A stretch of 64,000 bases of DNA from Pseudevernia furfuracea (lineage: Eukaryota; Ascomycota; Lecanoromycetes; Lecanorales; Parmeliaceae), in the NCBI GenBank assembly GCA_022315425.1, contig JAIUPT010000038.1:124001-188000 (forward strand), written 5' to 3'. Positions 11,827-23,455 of the stretch are shown here, piece after piece. Position 1 is the stretch's first letter. Each line of letters opens with the position of its first letter. The notes under the pieces were generated by a model. The model worked only from the letters and a program-made list of their open reading frames with translations, was not told the DNA's origin and searched no databases. Position numbers and translations under genes: made by a program.

Positions 11827-13941
11827 ATGACCTCCCACCAGAACGAGCACCCTTTCCGCAATGCCTTGATCAACCAGGCCGGCAAGAAGCGTCGCACTTC
11901 GGACGAGCTGCCTTCATTCTTGGGGAATTACGTCCCCGTCTTACAAAATGGTCCTGTTCAAGGGCACCCTTCAAGCTCGAGGCTGCCGCCTCATGTGGAT
12001 TGGAACCAGTTGTGGAGACGATCGCTGGGAATACTAGGGAGGCTACGATCATGGAGGCCCAGGGACTTTCTCGGCATACCACTCGCCTTGATCATAGTAT
12101 GGTGGGTAGTGCTATGGTGGGGTGAAGAGGTTGTCTTCAGGCGCAGCGTAGAAGCTTGCGCCTGGCGCAACTGGGAGAGCTGGGTACGCCAGATCCCTTC
12201 TTCATAAGTCGAGCAGAAGAAATGGCGCTGACTGGATATCTAGCCCGCTACATCCACTCCCCACCATGTCGCCCTCATCGCTGACCCTCAACTGGTCGAT
12301 CCCCACACCTACCCTGGACGTCCCTGGCCACTTTCTACGCTTACGGTCCGCTACACCGACCTCTACATTCGCAAGTCTTTTCAACAGATCCAGAGTATTC
12401 TAGCCCCAAGTTCCGTTTTCTTCCTAGGTGATCTCTTTGACGGAGGACGAGAGTGGTCGACAGGTGAAGGCGAAGGGGGGGAAAGCGTGGACAAGAGATG
12501 GAGAAAGTACGATAATAGGTTCTGGTTGAAGGAATACAAAAGATTCGCCCGTATATTCTTCAATCCCTGGCTACGAGGTGGGCAGGGTCAGAATGATCGA
12601 AAGATGGTGGCCGGGCTTCCTGGTAACCATGATCTTGGGCTTGGAAATGGTATACGAATACCTGTGAGAAAGAGGTTCCAGGCCTATTTTGGGAATGGGA
12701 ACAGGATAGATGTTGTTGGAAATCACACATTCGTGTCTCTGGACACAGTCTCTCTAAGCGCAAAGGGGCAGTCCGATCCAGCTACTGGCAGCCAGGGGAT
12801 ACATGAATCCAACAAAGACATTTGGGGCCCCGTGGAACAATTCCTGCGTACTGCTAAAGGAGAAAAATCTCGAACTATTGCTCGAGAGCTAAGGGTGCGG
12901 CATGGCAAGGACGAGAACGATATCATGAATAACGACATCATAGATCTTGAAGAGCCTCGCGCCTGGACGATACCTCTGGACTTTGACCCCATCAAAAATA
13001 CAGATATACCTACGATCATTCTGACCCATGTGCCACTATATCGAGCTCCAGGAACGCCTTGCGGGCCTCTTCGCGAGCGCTATCCTCCATCCAGAACCGA
13101 TAGTGGCGAAGCGCCAGAGAAGGATGATGCGAATGCGATCGCTGTACAGCAAGGCGTGCAGTATCAGAATGTCCTCACCCACGAAATATCAAAGGAGCTG
13201 GTGGAGCTTGTAGGAGACGTATCTCACGTTTTCTCGGGAGACGATCACGACTATTGCGACGTCACTCATCGAGGCTACACCTCAACATATGGCGGTATAC
13301 GAGAAGTCACCGTGAAGTCGATATCTTGGGCCATGGGTGTTCGCAAGCCTGGCTTCCTGCTATTGAGCCTATGGAACCCTGTGGATGAGGAGGGGAAGGC
13401 TACTAGCCAAGATGCTTCGAAATCGCCCACGATACAGACCCATCTCTGCTTACTGCCAGACCAGCTTTCGATTTTCATCCGCTATGGTTTGCTATTGGCA
13501 TTCACGCTCGTCGTGCTGTTCGTTCGAGCAGTCAGAATCGCCTATGGCCCAACGCCAGCCAGCAGCAACACCAATGGCTCCCTTCTGCCCCTCTCTAGAA
13601 TGAAGCCATCCCACACGAGACAGCAGGATACAACCTCCCACGCCAGCTCCTCAAGTACCTCTTCCCAGAACGGCCTTGCAGTCAGACCATCAGCTGGGCC
13701 AAGAAGCGTCACCCCCGGAAGCGGTTACAGCTATCAGCCTCCTACCGTCGAGGACGAGACTGAGGACGAGAGTCCACAAGGGATTGCAGTGAACAGGGGA
13801 TGGAATGACATTGCGCTGGACGAGCCCAGGCGCAAGCGGAGAAAAGGGCTACTGGCTGTGTATGACGAGTTCACATCAAGTGTGTTGAATGTTGCGGGGT
13901 GCGCGATGGTGTGGTATATATGGCTATTATGGCATAGCTAA
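11827..13941 (+). CDS. TED1: Ted1/Cdc1/PGAP5-like metallophosphoesterase
   Basis: Two exons, 11827-12183 and 12244-13941 (intron 12184-12243, GTACGC...TAG), 684 residues. The dinuclear-metal motifs run in order: IADPQ (D133), FFLGDLFDGG, GLPGNHD, THVPLY and FSGDDHDYC. There is an N-terminal membrane anchor (LALIIVWWVVLWWG), a second segment near residue 530 (YGLLLAFTLVVLFVRAV) and a hydrophobic C-terminus (AMVWYIWLLWH). The family acts in the ER, removing ethanolamine-phosphate from the second mannose of GPI anchors so that GPI proteins can leave the ER (Ted1, PGAP5), or affects Mn2+ homeostasis (Cdc1). The start is the first in-frame ATG; upstream frame lacks one. Confidence 0.88.
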
Positions 13942-15629
13942 TCGAGTTGATATCATCGTTCGAGCAATTTGACGTTCTCGAAGATGCAATGGTGATATTA
14001 TCTGTTCAAAACCACTAATCGAGGGACCCCAGCTTGCAGAGCACACTGAGTCATTCGCAAACAAAGCAATCAAGAAAGCAGTCCCAAAGCCAAGGAACAT
14101 CTCGTTCCATCACGGCAATATCTTCACGATCAAAGCCACAGTGACCCAGCCCCGCCGACAAATCCAAAGGTCCAGCCTACATACCTTTCTATCTCAAAAA
14201 TCAACCATAATGTACGTATACAAAATCGCACAAATACCATCATTGATGGTTTCCAGTCAGCTATATCGCGCCCAAAGAAGGATTCACTTGGATATACACG
14301 ACCATCGGTTCGGGCCAGCGAAACATGGCCTCATCCCCAAGCTACTATGATGAATACGAGTCCAAGATGAACGGAACGCAGCATGGGGGTAAACGAGGTC
14401 TGCTTTTTACCACTCAGAGTTAACCATCTGTTGAAGAACACATCCCCGGAATAACGTCCGCAGGCTTCCAAATCCGTCACTGCAGCACTAACATACCATC
14501 CGCTCAGCCTCGAGGCGTTCATATGAAATTTTCCTCCTCTTCCCCTGCTTGAAACGAGGTAGAGTAAGTCGAGGCGCTCGAAGAAGCAACCAATGGCACC
14601 AGCGATCGTTGGAACGGATGATTGCTCATCCAGGCTCCCTGTTGAGATCTCAGACCTCCTCCCAGTGCTTCTTCCTTCCATAAAAGGAAGCTGTCCGGGG
14701 TATATAGCATCTACACCCTTTTAACCCCCCCCCCCTCCCTTCCCACCCAAAATTTCGACGGCCGTGTGCCCAATCTCACGGCACAAGGTTTGTACCTATT
14801 CTCTGTTGATCTTAGACATTTTTTTTTTGTTTTATTAGAGGTCAATATACGGAGGTCGGCACCAAAAGGCCTGCAAGTCGTATTGAGCTTAACCGTAAGC
14901 AGCTAGGTCAAGGCTTCGGCTAGTGGAATAGCCTTCGAGGTTCCGATTATCATCAGAAGGTAGCTGTCAGAGCTTACCAAGGCAAAATGTTTCCTTTCTC
15001 TATGTGTATGCATAAGACTATGACAATCTACCAGTCAATTATCATGAGCTGCAAACCGCCTTGTCGAATGGTTAGTTCCAGATGAAAAGGAACACCGTGT
15101 AGTGTTTCAGTCCACTTCACGGGAATGTCTAAAGGAGATAAATCATCATTGAAGAGAAGGCTTCGTCAACAATCGGATTCTTCGACTTGAAAGTCGTCTG
15201 ATGTACGTCGTGATATAGTCATAGGAGCTTATATTGGCTAGATCAATTGATATGTGAATAACGATGAAAAGGAGTGATGAATAGTGGTAGATGTGCCAAG
15301 ACCGTATCAACAGCTCAAGGAGGCGGTCTGTACACAACAAAGCTGCAAAGAGGGAACCTTTGAAACTTTGATGCTAGTGGTCAAGGCCTTGGAAGACTCA
15401 GCATTTCTTGCTCGTTTGCAACATGTAAGGTTATGGGGTCAGGTTGTGCATTTGAGTAGTTGCGTTTGGAAGGTAGCGTTCCTTAGCTCTGCGTGCACTG
15501 AGAAACCCTCCACAAATTGTTGATACATCAAACCTCTATCTATCCTGGGTGGCTCTTCATAATCATACGGCCACGTAGACCTCCAGGCTATACAACGGCG
15601 TTGTCTCCTTCTCCATCCCAGATCCAGCC
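13942..15629. other. Convergent 3' flanks, no supported gene
   Basis: About 1.7 kb between the Ted1-like stop (+) and the PCNA stop (-). It contains an 11-base C run at 14725-14735 and AT-rich patches at 14815-14850. The longest frame (14331-14681, minus) has no family resemblance or codon character that I trust. No RNA gene recognised. Confidence 0.4.
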
Positions 15630-16618
15630 TCATTCCTCGTCACCAATCTAGACACTGGATCAGCAATTATCGCAAGAGAGGACAAAAATCTTACCTTAGG
15701 AGCTAGGTAGAATCTCAAGTAGCTATTCGATGCCAAACCATACTCAACGAGCAACGGCACCTCATTGGAGAGACACAACTTGACTGTGCTTGAGAGACCA
15801 CTGGCTTTGCAGAAATTGACAAGGTACTTCAGGGAAAAGGTCAGCGCGACGGGTTCCGAGAGGGCGATCTCGACATTGAGCTCTGGTTTCTCGACGTTGG
15901 CATGACTTCGAAGGGTGACAGCTCCATTGCCAATGTCGCCGGAGCAGGAGAATTTAACGCCGTCCTTTGAAGCTTCGATGGCAACTTCAAGATGGGTCAG
16001 CAGAATGATACACATCTTGCTGAAGGTGTCACTATACCTGATTCCGACAATGCCATTAAATCCCTACAGATCCTCTGAAATTCCGCCGAAGGCATCGTAA
16101 TCGTAGCCGCGTATTCAGTCTCAGGTATACCCAAGTGCTCTTGATCGATATCCATAAGCTTGATATCATACTCGCTCAGCCTATCACTTTCGCTGCTCTC
16201 GAATACCAAGTTCACAACATCTGGCGCATCTTCCGCCTTTAATGTCAATATGTCCTCATTTTGCGCGCATCGCAGCACCTTCATGAGCGAGGTAAGATTG
16301 ATGCCCAGCGCGATGTTGCGGTCGCAGCGGAAAGGGGAGAAGGATTCGGCTTTGAGCATCATGGAGACGAGGGCGACGTGGGAGTTATCCATGGCTTGGA
16401 GGGCGACGCCGGAGTCATTGCAGTCGAAGTTGCAGTCTTGTACGAGGTCTTTAATGGCGTCGACGACCTAGAGGTGGCTTGAGTAACTATCGCTCGGCGT
16501 CTGGACAAGTACCGTATACCTTCTTCAGCAGGTTGGCCTGCTCTAGCCGTGCTTCGAGCACTGTGATACATTGTTAGTATATTGAACGGTAGACGACTGT
16601 GCTTGAAAGCCGCATACT
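15630..16618 (-). CDS. PCNA: PCNA sliding clamp
   Basis: Five pieces read right to left: 16618 (one base), 16560-16520, 16467-16038, 15984-15695, 15647-15630; 259 residues, the usual PCNA length. The protein begins MLEARLEQANLLKKVVDAIK and ends YLRFYLAPKIGDEE. It has the interdomain loop (VNLVFESSESDRLSEYDIKL region) and the two repeated clamp domains. It encircles DNA as a trimer and tethers DNA polymerase delta and repair factors. The reading frame before 16560 has no ATG. The start works only if A at 16618 (before donor GTATGC) joins TG at 16560-16559, so intron 1 (16561-16617) splits the start codon. The upstream region carries E2F/MBF-like sites, fitting G1/S control. Confidence 0.95.
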
Positions 16619-17203
16619 CCTGGTTGATGGCTGAGTATTCCTTGGTTGAGACGGAGGTCACTTTGCTGCAGCTGGTATATCAGTCCAGAAGAGCTAGCAG
16701 ACGCTCTAGTGCCCACCTACGTAGTATGCTATCTTGAAGATGGTGAAGCAGGTTGAAACTGCAGGTTGCAGAGTGGTTGTTACTTTAGTGGTGTTTGTTC
16801 GCGCCTCGCGATATGTCGCGCCAAATCACGCTAAGATAGAGTGCTTCGGAGATAAAACATTCGCGGATAACTCCGTATAAGTCCTGAAATTATAAAGAGC
16901 TTCTGGAGGGCAAGAGCTACGCGTACTACGGCTTTATGACGTGGGTGTGCAGGAGAACACTGCAGGAGCGGCCCTTCGCCTTTCATCTCTCAGGTCTTCA
17001 CTGAAGCCTCCTTGAAGTTAAAGAGTGCAATGGGGCAACCTCTATTTCTTAAGACGCTCGTTTTTCCCTGCAGTTCCTATACCACGTTACGAGCCTCACC
17101 ATCACACTCGCTAGTATCCTTCGACTATTGATTAGGCAGCATACACCTACGCACAGGTTTGGATGGCTCTTGAAGACCGCAGAAAAGGCATTCAACCGCT
17201 GGC
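16619..17203. promoter_or_regulatory. Divergent promoter: PCNA / hybrid histidine kinase
   Basis: 585 bases between outward-facing genes. It contains the E2F/MBF-like pair (listed separately) close to PCNA and an AT-rich 'ttataaag' at about 16893 further toward the kinase side. No other motif that I can assign. Confidence 0.5.
16798..16825. promoter_or_regulatory. Two E2F/MBF-like elements upstream of PCNA
   Basis: TTCGCGCC at 16798-16805 and GCGCCAAA at 16818-16825 lie about 180-205 bases upstream of the PCNA start exon. On the PCNA strand the second reads TTTGGCGC, the classic E2F half-site; in fungi the MBF/DSC1 complex binds related CGCG cores. PCNA is a standard G1/S target, so the assignment is plausible, but it rests on motif match and position only. 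Confidence 0.5.
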
Positions 17204-20200
17204 ATGGACATGCCGTCGAACCCACCCTCTACATCTCCACCGAAGTCACCATCTGCGGATCCGAAAGAGTCATCATCCTACCTCACCTTGAAAAAGACTT
17301 TATCAGGAGCCGGAGTTGAAGCGCGGCCTCTTCCCTCTCGAACGCGGAGTCGATCTGATACTTGGAGTCCGGCCTCTACGGGCTTCCGACATGATGGTGA
17401 CGCGCCTGTTCCCACGAGTACTCATTGCTGGCAATGTGGTGCAGCTCTAATTTCTCAGATGACCTCCAAGGAGAAGGCTCCATCATTATCGCCCACCTCC
17501 CGTCTCCCTCTGCTTTCCCAACGGAACCCTGCTGAAGTGCAAGCACCCCCAGTATCGGCCGATAACCACTCTGATACGCCTGGCAACCCAAATACCATAT
17601 CTTTTCTTTCTCAAACCGACAAACTCATGCGGATGAAAGATGCTATGCTTGATGCAACGGATATACCTGTCATTGCTCTGTGGCAAGATGAAAGTCTAGC
17701 CGTACCCAACAAAGCAATTGTCCGGATGATGCACTTCGATCCAGATTCAGTCTCCGATGAAGTAGGAGATGTTCTCTCTCGCTATAGGGTTTTCACGGAG
17801 GATTTTGACCGAGAATTGGAACAACATGAGTTCCCCATTGTGAAGCTTTGCCGGACTCAGCAGCCCTTCAGCAGAGTCAGGGTTGGAATCATGGACTCCC
17901 AATCGAGGCAAAGAATCTTAGAGGTCATCGGCCAGTGCATTTACGACGAGAAGACTGGTGATTTCCAAGCTGCCGTCTGTGCATTTAAGGATGTGACTTG
18001 GTACACGGAGCTGCTCAAGGCTCAGAGCGAACAGAACGAGCAGAACGAACAGCAATTTCAATTGATATGTGAAACATTGCCTCAAATGGTATGTAGTTTG
18101 AGCTGGCTAGTGCCCAGGTGTTTGGGACAGACACTAAGTTCTGATAATAGCTATGGACTGCTACCCCAGAGGGATGGCTGGGTATGGACTCCAACTACTT
18201 CGTTGAATTCTTGCGCTCACGCTCCATAAGACTACTTTTCTCCTTCATGGTACGATTATACAGGTCTGACCTTGGATCAATCGATCGGAATGGCTTTGGA
18301 TCGGATTCCGTGTCATCCAGATGATCTGACTCAATCCGCCAAAGAGTGGGGTGGTTGCCTAACAACAGGTGAAGATCATGTGGCGGAATTCCGTCTCAGA
18401 AAACATGATGGTGCATGGCGCTGGTATGTATTTTTCTGATTGATGCCAAAATCTGGGTCCCAGGACTTGTTTGAGGAAAAATTTCCCCATCATTTCGCTC
18501 CCAAGAGCAATCAGTCGTATGAGCGTTAACCTTTTCTGGACAAGGGAAGGCTGACCCCGAAAACTGTACAGGATGCAGTCCAGGGGCTCGCCGTTGCGGG
18601 ATAAATCTGGGAAGATCGTTAAATGGTTCGGATCCTACACAGACATCGATGACCTGGTCCAAGCCCGTCAGGAAGCAAGGAAGACCCGAGAACAATTCCT
18701 CAACGTGATCAAGCATTCAAAGGTCACCATTTGGGCGATCGACCGGGATCATACCATCACGTTCTTAGAAGGCGAGCCCATGTGGCAGCATGAAAGTCCA
18801 GAAGTCATGAAAGAAGCCATTGGAAAAGACGTCTTCCGGTACTTCGGCGAACACCAAGAGAAGAAGGACTGGGACATGTTTAGGGACGTGATCCTCTCGA
18901 TTCTAGAGGGTAAAGTCAAGGAGTGGAGCGCTGAACACCAGATCAAAGGAACAAGCCGGTGGTATCGGACACAATTTGCCCCAATCCTTAGTACGAAGAA
19001 GGGAGACAGCTCAGGAACCGATAAAAGATACATTGATGGGTTGATTTCAATCAGCATGGATGTGACGGAACTCAAAGAAAGGGATAACAAGCTGCAATCC
19101 CAGGAAGCGGAGAACGTCAGGTTGTCGAACGCTGAGAACGCTGCCAAAGAGGCAAGCAAACTCAAAAGTCAATTCTTGGCCAACATGTCACACGAAATTC
19201 GGACACCAATAGCAGGGGTCATTGGCATGTCAGAGCTTCTACTGGATACAAATCTCGACAAGGAGCAGCGAGAGTTTGTTGAGAGCATCCAACGATCTGG
19301 GAATAGTCTCTTGACTGTCATCAATGATGTCTTGGACCTCAGCAAAGTCGAGTCTGGAAGATTGGACATCGAAGAGATCCCATTTTCTCTGTCTGTTGTA
19401 GTTCAGGACGTCTGCAAAATGCTGTCTTATGCCGCAGAGAGCAAGAACATTCACTTTAAAGGCGATGTCCAAGGAGAAATTGAGCAGGATCTGGTAGTGA
19501 TGGGAGATCCAGGCCGCGTGCGGCAGATACTTACCAACCTACTGACCAATAGCATCAAGTTTACATCAGAAGGGTACGTCAAGCTGACCGTTGCAAGTCA
19601 AAAAGAGACGAGTGAATTGATTGAAATTATCTTTACCGTGGAGGACACGGGTATTGGAATTGAAGAGGAAGTGCAGAAACGACTTTTCAAGCCCTTCAGT
19701 CAAGCCGATTCCAGTACGGCTCGGAGATTTGGGGGTACTGGGCTCGGATTGACCATCAGCAAGAACGTATGAATGAAATATCTCTCGGCATCTAAAGCAC
19801 AAAATCACTAACAAGCTTTAGCTCGTTGACTTGATGCATGGCGGTATCAGTCTAAAATCAGAGCTTGGACAAGGCACAACAACTACATTTTGGATACCAT
19901 TCAGCAAGTCGCAGTCTGGAAAGCTTGGCTCACCCCTCCTAGACGCAAGAGCTGTACCAGAGATGTTACAGTCGGATATTGCAATACCCGAATGCCATTC
20001 TGACCAGCAAAGTGTCGTTGGGGATTTCCCGCAAAATGCGGCTCCATCCCATCATTTCAGTAGTGGGACTGGCAATGGCTTAGGAGCGATGCTTCCTGAA
20101 GAAGGTCCGGACGAGGAACTAGTCCATCAGGAAGTCGACCGTAAGAGTATTCATGTTTTGGTTGTGGAGGACAAGTATGTTGTAAATCCATGTCACGCGT

Positions 20201-21343
20201 GTTCGTGTGCTTGAACCAGCTGCTGACCTACCTTTTTTAGTGCTATCAACCAGCAGATCGCTCTCAAGACAGTCAGAAAATTCGGATTCTCCGTGAATGC
20301 GGTGTGGAATGGCAAGGAGGCTCTCGACTATCTGTTGGAAGCTCCCAGCACGACTCACCCAGAACCAGATATCATCCTCATGGACTGCCAGATGCCCGTC
20401 CTCGACGGCTATCGAGCGACCCATCTCATCCGTCATCATAGCCCTTACTCATCCATTGCTAGCATACGGAGCCTTCCCATAGTAGCTATGACGGCCTCCG
20501 CTATTCAAGGCGACAAGGAAAAGTGCACCCAAGCAGGCATGGTATGTTACAGTACATTGGGAGCACATCGAGGGCCGATGCCCCCTCCTTGACACCGCAA
20601 TCTGGGTCGCAAGACTTGCATCACGAGAAAGAAGCTTATTCAGTCTCCCAACCCTATCTGATATCTCACAATTTTGCTTCGGAGAAGAGATGCTGATACC
20701 AGACTTTGTACAGGATGACTACCTTGCTAAGCCTGTCAGAGGAAAACTGCTGGAAGACATGCTTCTCAAATGGGCTGTCGAAGGCAAACGAAGGTCTCGA
20801 CTCCGAGAAGCTTTTCCAACCCCTCACATCGACAACGATAGCATCTGCACTAGGTCTAGCTCTGCCTCTATCAGTGAGCCACCCGATCCTCCTGAAAGTA
20901 GCGAAGATGATCAGACACCTGCGGCCTCGAAGGCCCCCAAATCGACAGATATTAGAAAGAGCAAAATCAGGATGCAGCGTCTCGTGTCTGAAGAACAAGC
21001 CATCATCCTCCGCGATGAAAAGTTGTTGGCAGCCAGCAATCCCAATCCGCGTCAGCTGAGCATCTCCATGCCTCCAACTCCCTCATCAATGCGAATTAAG
21101 CTCCCGACCCCTGCGCTTACGGTCGAGAATATAGCCCTTCTGAGTCGCGGATTTGAGGTCAATCCTTTCGACCTTCTCACTTTCGATACGGCCGATAATG
21201 ATGAATCAAACAGCGATGAGTCGACTAATCGGGGTAGCTCGCCGGAGGGAGACGTCGGTCGATACGAGCCACGGAGGGACTTGGTGCGCAATTCGAGTAG
21301 TGAAATCACGGTAATGCCTCGCAAGAAGAGGCCGTACAGTTAG
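17204..21343 (+). CDS. PAS-domain hybrid histidine kinase with response-regulator receiver
   Basis: Seven exons: 17204-18088, 18151-18181, 18231-18423, 18572-19766, 19822-20174, 20241-20541, 20714-21343; 1195 residues. Order: disordered N-terminus; PAS-like region about 130-285; a canonical PAS/PAC at about 290-400 (LWTATPEGWLDYFSPSWYDY, spanning two introns); a third PAS at 410-540; HisKA with H577 (FLANMSHEIRTPIAGVIG); HATPase with N-box LTNLLTNSIKFTSEG, VEDTGIGI and GGTGLGLTISKN; then a receiver with VEDN, D934 (ILMDCQMPVLDGY) and K992 (DDYLAKPV). The tail is Ser-rich. It should autophosphorylate, pass phosphate to its own receiver, then to Ypd1 and Skn7/Ssk1. No membrane segment, so probably a cytosolic sensor. 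Signal unknown. Confidence 0.92.
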
Positions 21344-22235
21344 TGTATCTATTGGCATTGGTGGCTTATTCTGCGTTGCGCGGACGGCAGATACCCAAAC
21401 TAGCCAAGTAATTCGGGGTATTCCACCGTTGAAAAATTGCAGGTGACCAACCGTGAAAGAAAAGTAGACCACATCAGTGCCAGTAGTCTAGCATGATCGC
21501 TCATGGGATGTTCGACTAGTAAGGTAGTGTTGCTCTTATGCTGTTGGAAATCTCTCTCATGGTGGGCAACGTACCCTTGAAACGCCTCACAGAAAGGAAT
21601 CGCATCGCTCTCGTCTCGTCTTTTCCTCGAAGATCTCTGTTGCGGGAGAGTACTGTAAGTAGCAGACCGCATCACCGGGCCAAAAAAAATCAAAAAAAAA
21701 ATCGGACCGTCCTTCCCCCCCCCCTTTCTGAGCCCGCTGAATCGAAAGGAAACAAGTGATGATGCCCTCGTTCTCGTCTTTGCGCGTGCACACTTTTTTT
21801 TGGTGGGTTTTTATGGAAAGGGGGGCTTTTGGAGTTATGATGGTGGCTCTGCTGTACTCTACTTTTTTGGTTGGAGGATGGGGGGAAGCCCGGGGGGTAA
21901 ATATGCATAGATGTATTTTTTTTTTTCGGATATCGGATAAAAGCGTCAAAGGTCTCGCTCGGGGGTGCTGGTTTGAGGTGAAGGCTTGGGATGGGCGAGG
22001 TGATTTGGGGTTTGATGGTATTGACGGTCGGTGGTCCAGGTGAGTTTTAGGGGGGGGAGGGGGGTTGCTTGGTTAGTTGGTTGCTTGGATGTTGCACGGC
22101 AGCATGAATAGGACGTGGCGTTGTAGATGGGAAGACGTAATCATGATTCAGTCGATGGGTTCTACCACGATATTCATCGTCCATTGTAGTAAACACGCCT
22201 AACGCCCTCGCACCTGATACCACGTTACCATCGTC
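21344..22235. other. Convergent 3' flanks, no gene
   Basis: About 890 bases between the kinase stop (+) and the dehydrogenase stop (-). It holds A-rich and C10 homopolymers near 21685-21724, T-rich runs near 21797 and 21919, and G runs near 22050. No coding region that I can support. Confidence 0.4.
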
Positions 22236-23455
22236 TCAATACCCTTTCTTTCTATCAACAACATTGATCATCCTCTCCCCCTTCTCCCTCCTATCCAAGT
22301 TCACCTCCAAGACTTGAAACGCCCGATCCACATACGCTTCACCGAGCCCGCTGATATGCGGCGTGATGATGCAATTCGGCGCGTCCCACAACGGGTCGTC
22401 TTTAGGCAAGGGTTCCGGATCCGTCACGTCCAACGCCGCGCCTCTCACTCCGCCTCCGCCATCGCCTCCGTCTAATGGGTCGTTGTCGTTGTAGGCCTTG
22501 AGGGAGGCGATGAGGTCGGACTGCACGATGATTTGGCCACGGGAAATATTGGATACGAAAGCGTTTTTCTTCTTCCCTAGGATTGCGAATTCTTCGGCGC
22601 CGAGGAAGTGGGTTGTCTCTTTTGTCAAGGGAACGCTGATGAGGAGGTGATCAATGTCTTGGGCGAGGAAATCGTGCAGGCTCGCCCTGTCCAGGCCGCT
22701 GAACCAGGCTTCTGGGATCGAGCCGTCCGGGTCGCCGGTTCCGGGAACGATGAAGCCTTTGTCGTGTTTGGATTCCGGCGTGGTGCGGGGGGAGGCTGTG
22801 TATGCGATGACATCCATGCCCATGCCGCGAGCTACGCGGGCGACTTGGCGACCTATGCTGCCGTAGCCTAGGACGCCTAGTCGCTGCCCTGCTTTATCCC
22901 TCAGACTCTGCAATTCCTTCTCATGCGTACCTTTGCCCCATTCGCGATTCTGCTGCCATGTGTGGAGGAGGGAATAGTGATGCGAGTGGGCCAGTGCGGT
23001 CAGGATGACCCATTCGGCGATTTGCGGGCCATGGATGCCCGATGAGGTAGTCAACGGGATCGAAGTGCTTGTGTAGATCGGACTATCCGCGATGTGATTC
23101 GTGCCAGCGGAGAAGAAATGAATGAGTTGCAGGTTGGGGCAGGCTTCTGGACTTGGGGGGAGGGCGGAGAGCGTGGCAAGGATGGTTGCATCTTTGTAGA
23201 TTTCTGCGGCCGACATATCAATCAGTAATCATGCATCACAGCTAGCGATAGAGAGGAGGACATGGTGACTAGGTCATACAAACCTTGAGGAAGTTGCTCC
23301 TCGTTTTCCCACGGCGTGCTCGTAAAGAGGAGGTTCTTGAAAGTGATCTTAATATTGGGATGATTCTTCCTGATCCTGTCGAAAATCCCAGTCGGTTCAT
23401 TGAAGGGCAAGATGACGAGCAGATGCTCGGGCTTAGAGCCGGGACCGCCGCCCAT
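22236..23455 (-). CDS. D-isomer-specific 2-hydroxyacid dehydrogenase
   Basis: Two exons read right to left: 23455-23284 and 23203-22236 (intron 23204-23283), 379 residues. The Rossmann motif is GVLGYGSIGRQVA. The catalytic triad positions are visible: Arg in NISRGQIIV, Glu in VTDPEPLP and His in ITPHISG. The family interconverts 2-oxo acids and D-2-hydroxy acids with NAD(P)H (glyoxylate/hydroxypyruvate reductases, D-lactate or phosphoglycerate dehydrogenases); the substrate cannot be read from sequence. The Gly/Asp-rich insert NDPLDGGDGGGG near residue 310 is an unusual loop next to the substrate domain. No targeting signal, so likely cytosolic. Confidence 0.92.

Noticed and set aside
14331..14681. 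116-codon minus-strand frame in the Ted1-PCNA gap
   Set aside because: No motif, no splice partners, composition like the surrounding non-coding DNA.
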